Positions 16,695 to 24,571 are shown, counted from the first letter of the stretch. The stretch: DNA of 33,312 nt from Alphaproteobacteria bacterium (GCA_026400845.1 JAPLOH010000031.1:1-33312), one strand, 5' to 3'. Numbers and translations: made by a program. Notes: generated by a model from the letters alone, not told the origin.

Positions 16695-17455
16695 GGGGGT
16701 TGCCGCTGCTGTTGCTGGCCCCGGCGCTGCTGCTTGGGCTGCTGGGGCCGGGCTTCGCGCCCGATCCGCTGCGCCAGGAGCTGATGGCCACCCTGAGTCC
16801 GCCAAGCGGCGACTGGTTGCTGGGCACCGACGAGCTGGGACGTTCCGTGCTGGCGCGGCTGGCGCATGCCACGCGGGTGTCGGCGGGGCTGGCGCTGCTG
16901 TGCGTGGCCATCGCCTGGGGCGGCGGCACGCTGCTGGGCATCGTGGCGGCGTGGCGCGGCGGCTGGTCGGAGGCGCTGGTGTTGCGCGCGGCGGATACGC
17001 TGATGGCGTTGCCGGGGTTGCTGCTGACCCTGATCGTCGCCGGGCTGCTGGGCGGCGGGATGGTGGCGCTGGTGGCCGGGGTGGCGGTGGCGCAGTTGCC
17101 GGTGGCGATGCGGATGAGCCGGGCGCTGGCCGCCGGGGTGGTGGCGCGGCCGTTCGTGCAGGCGGGGCGGCTGGCGGGGCTTCCGGTGCCGGGGCTGCTG
17201 CTGCGCGACGTGCTGCCGCTGCTGCTGCCGCAGTTGGCGACGCAGGCGGCGTTGTCGGTGGCGCAGGCGGTGCTGAGCATCGCGGCGCTGGGCTTCCTGG
17301 GCATCGGCATCCATCCGCCGACGCCGGAGTGGGGCATGATGATCGCGGAGTCGGTCCCCTACATGGCCGAGGCGCCCTGGACGGTGCTGGCGCCGGCCGC
17401 GTTGCTGGTCGCCAGCGTGCTCGGGCTGGTGCTGCTGGCCGAGGCGGCGTCATGA
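16691..17455 (+). CDS. ABC permease, DppC/NikC-like
   Basis: The 254-residue protein is read from a GTG overlapping the previous TGA; no ATG lies near the start. GDWLLGTDELGRSVLARLAH and ATRVSAGLALL are hallmark DppC/OppC sequences. The coupling segment and the tail AALGFLGIGIHPPTPEWGMM with IAESVPYM also fit. It is shorter than usual DppC proteins (about 300 residues) because the N-terminal cytoplasmic extension is nearly absent. It overlaps the ATPase gene by an ATGA junction. It forms the membrane channel with the preceding permease. Confidence 0.88.
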   Translation: MRGLPLLLLAPALLLGLLGPGFAPDPLRQELMATLSPPSGDWLLGTDELGRSVLARLAHATRVSAGLALLCVAIAWGGGTLLGIVAAWRGGWSEALVLRAADTLMALPGLLLTLIVAGLLGGGMVALVAGVAVAQLPVAMRMSRALAAGVVARPFVQAGRLAGLPVPGLLLRDVLPLLLPQLATQAALSVAQAVLSIAALGFLGIGIHPPTPEWGMMIAESVPYMAEAPWTVLAPAALLVASVLGLVLLAEAAS

Positions 17456-18879
17456 GGGTGGCGCTGGTGGCCGAGGGCGTGGCGGTGCATGGGCCGGGCG
17501 GGGCCATCGTGCGACGGGTGGACCTTGCGGTGGCGCCTGGCGAGGCGGTGTGCCTTGTGGGCGAGACCGGGGCCGGGAAAAGCCTGATCGCCCAGGCGCT
17601 GTTGGGATTGCTGCCGGCCGGGCTGCGCGCCGCGGGGCGCATGGCGCTGGGCCAGGGCGGCTGGCGGGGGCTGGACCGGCCGGAGCAGCTGCGGGCCGGT
17701 TGGGGGCGCGAGATATTCCTGCTGCCGCAGGAACCCGGCGAGGCGCTGGACCCGACGATGCGCTTGGTGGGCCAGGTCGCTGATGCGGTGCCGGATGCGC
17801 CGCCGAACCGGGTGGCGCGCGCGCTGGCGCGGCTGGCCTCCTTCGGGCTGGACGGCGCAGCGGCGCGGCGAATTCCGGCAGCGCTGTCCGGCGGCATGGC
17901 GCAGCGCGGCTTGCTGGCGATCGCCGCGGAGTGCCCGGCGCCGGTCCTGGTCGCCGACGAGCCGACCAAGGGTCTGGACGGCGCCCGGCGCGCGGAAGTG
18001 GCCGAGGCCTTGCGCGCCATGATGGCCGCGGGGCGGGCCTTGCTGATCGTCACCCATGACCTCGCGCTGCCGGCGCTGCTCGACGCACGGATGCTCGTGC
18101 TGCACGAAGGGGTGCTGGTGGAGGAGGGGCCGGCCGCGCGCGTGCTGGCGGCGCCGCAGCATCCGTGGACAAGGCGGCTGATGGACGCCCAGCCGGCGAA
18201 CTGGCCCGCCCGCGTTGCGCCGCCGGCCGGCGAGATGCTGGTGGCCGCGCGCGGGCTGGGGTTCGGCTGGTCGGCACGGGATCGTCTGTTCACCGGGGTC
18301 GATCTTTCGCTGCGGGCCGGTGAGATTGTCGGGCTGGCAGGGCCGAGCGGGTCCGGCAAGTCGACGCTGTGCGACCTGCTGCTGGGGCTGCGCCGTCCCA
18401 ACGCGGGCCAGGTGCTGTGGCGCGGTGAGGACATAGCCGGGGCGGGGCGGCTGCGGCGCGCGGTGCAGCGCGCTGTCCAGAAGCTGTTCCAGGACCCCGG
18501 CGCCGCCTTCCCGCCGCATCGGCGGCTGCGTGCCGTGTTCGGGGATCTCGCCGCCGTCACAGAGGCGCCGCTCGACCGGCTGCCGCCGCTGCTCGAACGG
18601 CTGGGGGTGCGCGCCGACGTACTGGAGCGGCGTGTGGGCGAGATCAGCGGCGGCGAGGCGCAGCGGCTGGCGCTGGCACGCGCCCTGCTCCTGCGTCCGG
18701 CCGCGCTCATCGCCGACGAGCCGACTTCGCGGCTGGATGCGGTGACCCAGGCCGAGCTGTGCCGTCTGCTCCGCGATCTCGCCGACCGCGACGGGCTCGC
18801 GGTGCTGCTGGTCAGCCACGACGATGCGCTGCTGGCCGCTATGGCGTCGCGCACACTGCGGCTTTTGCTGCCTGGTTGA
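17452..18879 (+). CDS. Fused double ABC ATPase (DppD-DppF-like in one chain)
   Basis: The 475-residue protein contains two nucleotide-binding domains. Domain 1 has Walker A GETGAGKS (37-44), signature LSGGMAQ (145-151), Walker B/DEPT (169-172) and His202. Domain 2 has Walker A GPSGSGKS (297-304), Q-loop LFQDPG, signature ISGGEAQ (398-404) and DEPT (422-425). The peptide-transporter feature PQHPWTRRLMDAQP lies between the domains. DppD and DppF are usually two proteins; here one shortened chain supplies both. It powers the importer encoded just upstream and ends the operon. No terminator is obvious after the stop. Confidence 0.9.
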   Translation: MRVALVAEGVAVHGPGGAIVRRVDLAVAPGEAVCLVGETGAGKSLIAQALLGLLPAGLRAAGRMALGQGGWRGLDRPEQLRAGWGREIFLLPQEPGEALDPTMRLVGQVADAVPDAPPNRVARALARLASFGLDGAAARRIPAALSGGMAQRGLLAIAAECPAPVLVADEPTKGLDGARRAEVAEALRAMMAAGRALLIVTHDLALPALLDARMLVLHEGVLVEEGPAARVLAAPQHPWTRRLMDAQPANWPARVAPPAGEMLVAARGLGFGWSARDRLFTGVDLSLRAGEIVGLAGPSGSGKSTLCDLLLGLRRPNAGQVLWRGEDIAGAGRLRRAVQRAVQKLFQDPGAAFPPHRRLRAVFGDLAAVTEAPLDRLPPLLERLGVRADVLERRVGEISGGEAQRLALARALLLRPAALIADEPTSRLDAVTQAELCRLLRDLADRDGLAVLLVSHDDALLAAMASRTLRLLLPG

Positions 18880-18902
18880 GACCCTCGTGCCCCGCAGACG
18901 GC

Positions 18903-19322
18903 TCAGGCCAGACTGGCCCGTGTGGCGCGCGCGAGGCGATCAGCTGATCCCGCAGCGCGATCAATCAGCCAACTAGGCTCGTTGCTCTCACATTCGATCA
19001 GCACCAGTTCGTCGCCACGTCGCACAACATCGATGCGCGGAAGGCGGCAATGCCGACATGGCACGTACCCTGGCCTCGACGCGCGGCACGTAGTTGGGCA
19101 GCGGATGGATGAACACACGCACCGGGGCGTGGACCGAGCTGGTGCGGAACTCACCCGGCGGGAGCGGCTTGCGCCGGGCGTGGTTGGCGACCTCGTCGGA
19201 CACCACGATCTGCTCCCGGCCGCCGGTGATCTCGGGGATGAACTCAGACACCAACAGGTCGCGGTGGCCGAGACCGGCCTCGGTCCCGGGCAGCACCGCC
19301 GGCAGCGCGTCGCGGCGCGCAA
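18903..19322 (-). pseudogene. C-terminal remnant of an ATP-grasp (glutathione-synthetase-like) protein
   Basis: One frame reads DLLVSEFIPEITGGREQIVV, then EVANHARRKPLPPGEFRTSS, matching the ATP-grasp core of small alphaproteobacterial proteins of unknown function (pattern: EFIPEI...HAVRKxPxxGEFR). Near 19045 two bases are missing. The other frame then continues with RIDVVRRGDELVLIECESNE and PSWLIDRAAGSADRLARAT to a stop at 18903. The N-terminal half is absent. It lies just downstream of the leftward hisI-cobW-cobW group, but nothing shows that it is expressed as a working enzyme. Confidence 0.65.
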
Positions 19323-19338
19323 GCGGCGTGACTTTGGT

Positions 19339-20313
19339 TCAGCCTTGCGTGGCCAGGCAGGCCTCGAAGCCGCGGCGCAACTGCGGACGGTTCAGGTTGC
19401 GCCCGATGAACACCAGCTTGGAGCGCCGCGGCGCCCCGTCGCGCCAAGGGCCGACGAAATCGCCATCTGCGATCATGTGCACCGCCTGGAACACGAAGCG
19501 CTCGTTCTCACCGGCAAAGTCGAGAATCCCCTTGGTGCGCAGCAGGTCGCCACCGCGAGTCGTCAGCAACTCGCCGATCCATTCCTGGAACTTCCCCTGG
19601 TCGAGCGGCGCGTCGGCCTCCAGGCTCACGGACTGGATCGCGTCGTCGTGCTCGTGCTCGTTCTCGCCAGAGAGGAAGGCGGGCTCCATCTCCAGCACCC
19701 GGTTGAGGTCGAAGGCGCCGCGATCGAGCAGTTCGGCGATCGGCACCGCGCCGTGCTGCGCGTGGTGCAGGGTTGCGTGTGGATTGATCGAGCGGATGCG
19801 GCGCTCGACCGCCGCGAGTTCGTCGGCGCTGACCAGATCGGTCTTGTTCAGCACGATCACGTCGGCGAAGGCCACCTGCTCCTCCGCCTCGTGGCTGTCC
19901 TCCAGCCGGGCCAGCAGGTGCTTGGCATCGACCACGGTGACGATGGCATCGAGCCTTGTGCGTTCGCGCACCGTCTCGTCGACGAAGAAGGTCTGCGCCA
20001 CCGGGGCCGGATCGGCCAACCCCGTGGTCTCGATGATGATGCCGTCCAACCCCCGTCGCTTGATCAGCCCGCCGACGATACGGATCAGGTCGCCGCGCAC
20101 GGTGCAGCAGATGCAGCCGTTGTTCATCTCGAACACCTCCTCGTCGACATCGACGACGAGGTCGTTGTCCACACCCAGCTCGCCGAACTCGTTGATCACC
20201 ACGGCATACTTGCGGCCATGGTTGCCGGTAAGAATGCGGTTCAGCAGCGTGGTCTTGCCGGCGCCGAGATAGCCGGTGAGCACCGTGACGGGGATCGGGG
20301 CGGGTGCGTCCAT
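19339..20313 (-). CDS. COG0523 (CobW/YjiA-like) GTPase
   Basis: The 324-residue G3E GTPase has Walker A GYLGAGKTT (14-22), CxCC in NNGCICCTVRGDL (Cys67, 69, 70), [16 protein letters not shown] and NKTD. The CobW C-terminal domain follows (QSVSLEADAPLDQGKFQEW, LLRTKGILDFAGENERFVFQ). A short acidic/histidine stretch (GENEHEHDDA) may bind metal. It starts 12 bases after the next COG0523 gene on the same strand, so it belongs to the hisI-led transcript. It represents a different subfamily from the 401-residue protein at 12282-13487. Metal delivery is the expected role; zinc is inferred from the Zur-type operator. Confidence 0.88.
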   Translation of the reverse strand: MDAPAPIPVTVLTGYLGAGKTTLLNRILTGNHGRKYAVVINEFGELGVDNDLVVDVDEEVFEMNNGCICCTVRGDLIRIVGGLIKRRGLDGIIIETTGLADPAPVAQTFFVDETVRERTRLDAIVTVVDAKHLLARLEDSHEAEEQVAFADVIVLNKTDLVSADELAAVERRIRSINPHATLHHAQHGAVPIAELLDRGAFDLNRVLEMEPAFLSGENEHEHDDAIQSVSLEADAPLDQGKFQEWIGELLTTRGGDLLRTKGILDFAGENERFVFQAVHMIADGDFVGPWRDGAPRRSKLVFIGRNLNRPQLRRGFEACLATQG

Positions 20314-20325
20314 GGGCGTGTCTCC

Positions 20326-21423
20326 TCAGGCGGAATGGGCGGGTGAAGGGGCAGCGGCATCGAGCCCGGCCGACAGGAAGGCTGCGAGGCTGGCTTCAAT
20401 CGCAGCGCGCGGCAGATCCCGCACGATGAAGACGATGCGCGAGCGGCGATCGGCGCCCGCGGGCCAGGCCGCCAGTTGCACGGTGGGGTGGAACACGTGT
20501 TGCACGGCATGCAGCACCACTGGGCGGTCCTCGCCGGCGAGGTTGAGCAGGCCCTTGACCCGCAGCAGGGAGTCGCCGCGGGTGGCCGTGATCATGTCGA
20601 GCCATGTCGCCAGTGCCGTCAGTGGCAGCGGTTGGTCGAAGGTGAGGCAGAACGAATGGATCCGCGCGTCATGCCGGTTGGGGTCGTGTGCGTGCTGGTG
20701 GTGATGGCCGTGATCGGCGTGGGCATGGCCGGCGTGGTGGTGGTGCGTGTGGTCCTCGTGATGCGCCGCGCCGTGAAGCCATTCCATGACCGCCTCGGGC
20801 CGCGCCGAGGGATCATAGGGTCCGGCCGACATCACCAGGGCCGGGTCGATGCAGCCTTGGTTGGCGCGGTGGAGCGGTGCGCCCGGGTTCAGCAACCGCA
20901 ACCGCGCCTCGAGCGCTGCGACGACTTCAGGCGCTGCAATGTCGGCCTTGGTCACAAACAGCCGGTCCGCGACCGCCGCCTGGCGCACCGCCTCGAACTG
21001 GGCATCCAGCGTCGCCATGCCATTGACGGCATCGACAGTTGCCACCACGCCGTCCAGAACGAACTGCCCCAATATCAAGGTGTCAGCCATCAAAGTCTGT
21101 AGAATGGGCGCCGGGTCAGCCAATCCCGTCGTCTCGATCACCACGCGGGCGATCGGATGACCCTGCGCCATTCGGTCCTGTAGCCCCGCCAGCGCGCGCA
21201 CCAGATCGCCGCGGATGGTGCAGCACAGGCAACCGGCGTTCAGCAGCACGGTGTCGTCGTCCAGATGTTCGACCAGCAGGTGGTCGAGCCCAACCTCGCC
21301 GAACTCGTTGATCAGGACGGCGGTATGTGCCGCTTGCGGGTGCTTCAGCAGCCGGTTGACCAGCGTTGTCTTGCCGGAGCCGAGAAATCCGGTGAGTACC
21401 GTGACGGGAATGCGCTCCAACAT
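20326..21423 (-). CDS. COG0523 (CobW-like) GTPase with histidine-rich insert
   Basis: The 365-residue protein starts at an ATG at 21423 ([20 protein letters not shown]). Walker A is at 12-20, CxCC is in [13 protein letters not shown] (Cys65, 67, 68), and [14 protein letters not shown] follows. The nucleotide-specificity motif is TKAD rather than NKxD. Residues 217-256 contain 18 histidines (for example [20 protein letters not shown]), a probable metal-storage or transfer segment between the GTPase and C-terminal domains. The C-terminal domain is typical ([20 protein letters not shown]). It begins five bases after hisI and ends 12 bases before the next COG0523 gene. It is probably a zinc metallochaperone. 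Confidence 0.9.
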   Translation of the reverse strand: MLERIPVTVLTGFLGSGKTTLVNRLLKHPQAAHTAVLINEFGEVGLDHLLVEHLDDDTVLLNAGCLCCTIRGDLVRALAGLQDRMAQGHPIARVVIETTGLADPAPILQTLMADTLILGQFVLDGVVATVDAVNGMATLDAQFEAVRQAAVADRLFVTKADIAAPEVVAALEARLRLLNPGAPLHRANQGCIDPALVMSAGPYDPSARPEAVMEWLHGAAHHEDHTHHHHAGHAHADHGHHHQHAHDPNRHDARIHSFCLTFDQPLPLTALATWLDMITATRGDSLLRVKGLLNLAGEDRPVVLHAVQHVFHPTVQLAAWPAGADRRSRIVFIVRDLPRAAIEASLAAFLSAGLDAAAPSPAHSA

Positions 21424-21428
21424 TGCGG

Positions 21429-21830
21429 TCACGCCCCGTACAGCGTGGCAGGGTCCACACGCGGCGCGTCGATCTCGCACCATGTGTCGTCGCGGGCTTC
21501 CCAGGAGAAGCACGACCGCCGCCCGGTGTGGCAGGCAACTCCGTGCTGGTCGACCAGCGCCAGCAGCGCGTCGCCGTCGCAATCCAGGCGCAGCGCCACC
21601 AGGTGCTGCTGCTGGCCGGAGGTCTCACCCTTGCGCCACAAGCCGTTGCGGCTGCGCGAATAGTAGCAGACGCGACGGGTGGCCAGGGTCTCCAGCACGG
21701 CGTCGCGGTTCATCCAGGCCATCATCAGGATCTCGCCGGTGTCGTGCTGCTGGGCGATGCATGGCACCAGACCCGCATCGTTCCAGGCAATCGTGGCGAG
21801 AAGGGCATTCGGCTGCACATCGTGTCTCAT
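21429..21830 (-). CDS. hisI: Phosphoribosyl-AMP cyclohydrolase (HisI-like), Zur-linked
   Basis: This 133-residue protein of the HisI family catalyses the third step of histidine synthesis, opening the adenine ring of phosphoribosyl-AMP. It has [37 protein letters not shown], the metal motif DCDGD (83-87), and [12 protein letters not shown] with Cys100 and Cys107. The family's zinc cysteines (84, 100, 107) and magnesium aspartates are all present, so it is not visibly a zinc-free substitute. No other his genes are nearby. The ATG lies six bases from a Zur-type operator and no Shine-Dalgarno is visible. It heads a transcript with two COG0523 GTPases, which may metallate it. HisI paralogues in Zur regulons are known. 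Confidence 0.88.
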   Translation of the reverse strand: MRHDVQPNALLATIAWNDAGLVPCIAQQHDTGEILMMAWMNRDAVLETLATRRVCYYSRSRNGLWRKGETSGQQQHLVALRLDCDGDALLALVDQHGVACHTGRRSCFSWEARDDTWCEIDAPRVDPATLYGA

Positions 21831-21836
21831 GATGAT

Positions 21837-21853
21837 ATGTTATACTATTACAT
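21837..21853. promoter_or_regulatory. Zur-type operator 2 (hisI-cobW-cobW promoter)
   Basis: ATGTTATACTATTACAT differs from operator 3 by one base in the right half-site (TATTAC for TATAAC) and is centred on 21845. It lies in the 75-base gap between hisI (leftward) and the end of the alcohol dehydrogenase gene, only six bases before the hisI ATG. That leaves no room for an ordinary ribosome-binding site. Confidence 0.78.
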
Positions 21854-21905
21854 TTCCTGACGCCAGCACTGTCCCTACGACGGCGTGAGCCGGAAGCGGT
21901 CCGCG

Positions 21906-23063
21906 CTACCAGGCCGCGCGATACAGCGCCTCAAAGTCGTCGGCAGCGAGCGGGCGGGGATTGCTGCGGTTGACCGGATCGTTCACCGCATCCGCCACCA
22001 GAAGCGGCAGCAGCTCGTTCGTGCCGCCGAGGTCGCGGATGGTCCGGTCCAGGCCGATGTCCCGGCGCAGCGCGACGATCGCATCGAGCGCGCGCTGGCC
22101 ATTGCCCTGCGATCCGTCGGCCGGATCGGCCACCCCGAGCGCATCGGCGACACGGGCATACTGCGAGTAGGCAACCGGCATGTTGGCCGCCATCACATGC
22201 GGCAGCATGGTGGCGAGGGTCTGGCCATGCGCGGCGTTCAGCCGGGCTGACAGGGCGTGGCCGGTGCCGTGCGCCGCCCCCAGCCCGGAGACGTTGAAGG
22301 CAATTGCCGCCATGCTGGAGGCCAGCATCATCTGCGCTCGCGCCTCGAGGTTTTCGGGCTCGCGCATCACGATGGGCAGATTCGTGGCGACCATGCGGAT
22401 CGCCTGCAGGGCGACACCGTCCGAATACGGCGTGGTGCGGGACGATGAGCAAGCTTCCACCGCGTGCGTCAGCACGTCGCAGCCGCAGGTCGCAGTCGGA
22501 TAGGGCGGCAGCTTCAGGGTAAGAACGGGGTCGAGCAGCGAGACGACCGGCACGATGCTGGGGTGCACGACATAGGTCTTGCGGCCCAGCGCGGTGTTGG
22601 TGATCACACAGGCCGAGTTGGTCTCCGATCCTGTCCCGGCCGTCGTCGCCACCGCGATCACCGGCACGCCGGGCTGGCGCGGCGGCGTGGCCTGCAGCGC
22701 CGCGACCGATCCGGGATTGGGCCCCAGCAGCGCGATTGCCTTGCCGCAATCCATCGCCGATCCGCCGCCGATGGCGATCACTACCGGATCAGCCAAGCTG
22801 CGCAGCAAGGCTGCACCATCCTCGACATTGCGGTCGGTGGGATTGGCCTCGACCCCGTCGAACACCTTGACCGTGATTCCGTCGGCGGCCAGGCGCTCCA
22901 GCATAGGCGTGATCACCCCGGCGCGCATCAGGCCGGGATCGGTGACCACCATGGCGCAACTGCGACCCAATGCCCGGACATGGCCGGCCAGGCCGAGTGA
23001 GGAGCCGACCCCGAAGACAATGCTCGGCAGGGGGCGGATGGTGAAGGTCTTCTCTGACAGCAT
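21906..23063 (-). CDS. Iron-containing (group III) alcohol dehydrogenase
   Basis: The 385-residue protein is read from an ATG at 23063, preceded by GAGG seven bases away. The NAD-binding motif is IAIGGGSAMDCGKAIAL (GGGSAMD 99-105), and TTAGTGSETNSACVIT follows. The metal ligands are Asp196 and His200 (GCDVLTHAVEA), His265 (AAHGTGHALSARLNAAHGQT) and His279, the same spacing as in FucO. It should oxidise an alcohol or reduce an aldehyde using NAD(P) and Fe(II). It faces zur across an intergenic region carrying the perfect Zur-type palindrome, about 120 bases from this start. An iron enzyme replacing a zinc-dependent dehydrogenase during zinc limitation would make sense, but this gene's control by that operator is inference. 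Confidence 0.88.
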   Translation of the reverse strand: MLSEKTFTIRPLPSIVFGVGSSLGLAGHVRALGRSCAMVVTDPGLMRAGVITPMLERLAADGITVKVFDGVEANPTDRNVEDGAALLRSLADPVVIAIGGGSAMDCGKAIALLGPNPGSVAALQATPPRQPGVPVIAVATTAGTGSETNSACVITNTALGRKTYVVHPSIVPVVSLLDPVLTLKLPPYPTATCGCDVLTHAVEACSSSRTTPYSDGVALQAIRMVATNLPIVMREPENLEARAQMMLASSMAAIAFNVSGLGAAHGTGHALSARLNAAHGQTLATMLPHVMAANMPVAYSQYARVADALGVADPADGSQGNGQRALDAIVALRRDIGLDRTIRDLGGTNELLPLLVADAVNDPVNRSNPRPLAADDFEALYRAAW

Positions 23064-23185
23064 ATCAACCTCGGGGCGTTGCGGTGGCCAGCTTGGTGGC
23101 TCGACAGATGTGCGGCGGTCTTGGCGGAGGGGCGTGGCGCCGATCGCCGCTTTGCGGAAGCCAAGTTTTCTGTGTTGTTCGGGAT

Positions 23186-23208
23186 GATATGTTATACTAT
23201 AACATATC
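23186..23208. promoter_or_regulatory. Zur-type operator 3, perfect 23-bp palindrome
   Basis: The half-sites GATATGTTATA and TATAACATATC flank a central C at 23197. All 11 base pairs are perfect. The element ends three bases before the zur start codon and lies in the divergent zur/alcohol dehydrogenase interval. It overlaps TATACT-type -10 sequences. It is the strongest of the three operators and implies zur autoregulation. Confidence 0.85.
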
Positions 23209-23211
23209 TCT

Positions 23212-23733
23212 ATGCCAGCGCCTTTGCCCTCCATTGTCGCATCCGACCTCGCCCGAGGCGCCGTAGCGGTACGGGGTAGGGCGCGCGGGCGTGTCCTGAC
23301 ACCGCTGCGGCGTGCCGTGCTCGATCTGTTGCATCCAGCGGTCCGGCCCATCGGGGCCTATGCATTGTTGGAGCATCTGCGCACGACCCATCCGCAGGCG
23401 GCGCCGCCGACCGTGTATCGCGCCCTGGCCTTCCTGCTGGAGGAAGGACTCGTCCATCGCATAGAGCGGCTGAACGCCTTCATCGCGGCTGGCGAGCAAC
23501 GGGCGGCTCCGGGCACCGTTCAGGTCGCGGGAAAGGTCCAGTTTCTCATCTGCGACCGTTGTGGACACACGGCCCAACTCCACGACCCCACAGTGGTCGA
23601 CGCTTTGGCACAGGTCATGGATCGCCTGGGCTTCGTCGCCTGTGACGCGACGATTGAGCTTCAGGGCGTCTGTGCCACGTGCTCCGTCGCCGACATCCCT
23701 GGCGGCAGTGCCGCCCGCCATGCAGGACCATGA
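23212..23733 (+). CDS. zur: Zinc uptake regulator Zur, Fur family
   Basis: The 173-residue transcription factor has an N-terminal winged helix (TPLRRAVLDLL, YALLEHLRT, PPTVYRALAFLLEEGLVHRI) that contacts the operator. The C-terminal dimerisation domain carries Cys114/Cys117 (CDRC) and Cys154/Cys157 (CATC). The 40-residue separation equals that of Escherichia coli Zur, and HxH-type ligands (RCGHTAQLHD) follow the first pair. Zinc-loaded Zur represses high-affinity uptake genes. The operator ends three bases before the ATG, so there is no Shine-Dalgarno; the mRNA may be leaderless. The stop overlaps the next ATG (ATGA). Zur rather than Fur is supported by the operators and the COG0523/HisI neighbours. 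Confidence 0.88.
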   Translation: MPAPLPSIVASDLARGAVAVRGRARGRVLTPLRRAVLDLLHPAVRPIGAYALLEHLRTTHPQAAPPTVYRALAFLLEEGLVHRIERLNAFIAAGEQRAAPGTVQVAGKVQFLICDRCGHTAQLHDPTVVDALAQVMDRLGFVACDATIELQGVCATCSVADIPGGSAARHAGP

Positions 23734-24188
23734 CCATGACCGCGACCACATTGTCCGCCTCCGCGCCAGGCGACACCATTCGCGCGCCCTCGACGGTGGT
23801 CCTCGTCTGCACACGCTGCCGCTCCGCGATCCATGATCCTGACCGGCCACGCTGTGGCACCACACTGTTGGAAGCCGTGCAGGACGCCGCCAAGAGCGAC
23901 CCCGCGCTGCGAGTTCAGGGTGTCGCATGCATGTCCGGTTGCACGCGCGCCTGCGTTGCCGCTGTGCTGGGGCCGGACAAGGTTGGCTACCTGTTCGGCG
24001 ACCTGGCCCCAGGCAACACCAGTGCCGCAGATCTGCTGCGGATGGCGCGGCTTCATGAGGCACGCCCCGACGGTTTCGTTGCACGCGCTGACCGGCCGGA
24101 TCGCCTGCGAGCCGGCATCATTGGTCGCCTGCCACCGCTGCGCTGGATCGCCTCGGCCGGCCCGGAGATCGCCTGGCCAGCGCGATGA
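23730..24188 (+). CDS. DUF1636 cysteine-rich metal-binding protein
   Basis: The 152-residue protein has Cys27 and Cys30 (VLVCTRC), Cys42, and Cys67, Cys71 and Cys75 (ACMSGCTRAC). This DUF1636 pattern resembles thioredoxin-fold ferredoxin or metal-binding proteins. VGYLFGDLAPGN and a basic C-terminus follow. The start overlaps the zur stop, and a second ATG two codons later is also possible. Translational coupling to zur and an ATGA overlap with the next gene point to a shared role in metal handling. Whether it binds zinc, cobalt or an iron-sulfur cluster cannot be told from sequence; the function is unknown. Confidence 0.8.
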   Translation: MTMTATTLSASAPGDTIRAPSTVVLVCTRCRSAIHDPDRPRCGTTLLEAVQDAAKSDPALRVQGVACMSGCTRACVAAVLGPDKVGYLFGDLAPGNTSAADLLRMARLHEARPDGFVARADRPDRLRAGIIGRLPPLRWIASAGPEIAWPAR

Positions 24189-24571
24189 CCGCCGCGACAG
24201 CCACCGTCCGCACCAACGACGTCACCGAGCGCGAGCGCATCTGGCAGCGCTTCACCGGCGACGACTGGACCTGCTTCGATGCCTTGCCCCCCGCACTGCG
24301 CCAGCGACTGCGCGAGCACGCCTACGATGCCTGGGCGGTGAACGCCTGGACCGCCTGGCGCACCGAACGCCGCCGCGTCGGCAGTGAGCGCGCTCAGCGT
24401 AGGCTGCTCCGCTGGCTCGACGAGTGCGAACGATTGGAGCGCGCAGCCTTCGCCGAGAGCTATCGCCGCCGATACGAAGCGGCATTGCCGCACGATGCGG
24501 CGCGAGTAACAGTGCTGCGCTACGGGCGACCCGTGACGCCAGCCGTCCAGCTACCACGCCGCTGCCCGTAA
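24185..24571 (+). CDS. Hypothetical protein, tryptophan/arginine-rich
   Basis: I do not recognise the family with confidence. The 128-residue product is soluble and helical, with many Trp and Arg residues: ERIWQRFTGDDWTCFDALPP, then ALRQRLREHAYDAWAVNAW, then RRLLRWLDECERLERAAFAE. It has no signal peptide or membrane segment and only two cysteines. The start overlaps the DUF1636 stop (ATGA), and an MFS exporter gene follows 52 bases later. Codon use matches its neighbours and the frame is tightly packed, so it is very likely a real gene of the zur transcript. Confidence 0.7.
   Translation: MTAATATVRTNDVTERERIWQRFTGDDWTCFDALPPALRQRLREHAYDAWAVNAWTAWRTERRRVGSERAQRRLLRWLDECERLERAAFAESYRRRYEAALPHDAARVTVLRYGRPVTPAVQLPRRCP

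Noticed and set aside
15720-18854. A 1044-codon open frame on the minus strand opposite the Dpp-type operon
   Set aside because: It is low-complexity, rich in Ser, Arg, Pro and Ala, has no domain-like sequence, and lies opposite four clear transporter genes. It is a by-product of high GC content.
20655-20775. The repeated CAC/CAT-rich stretch as a microsatellite or CRISPR-like array
   Set aside because: It is in frame inside the COG0523 gene and encodes the histidine-rich segment. No spaced repeats of CRISPR type occur in the window.
21424-21582. Longer N-terminus for the His-rich GTPase (418 residues)
   Set aside because: The extension overlaps hisI in another frame and looks random; [20 protein letters not shown] begins at the family's usual distance from Walker A.
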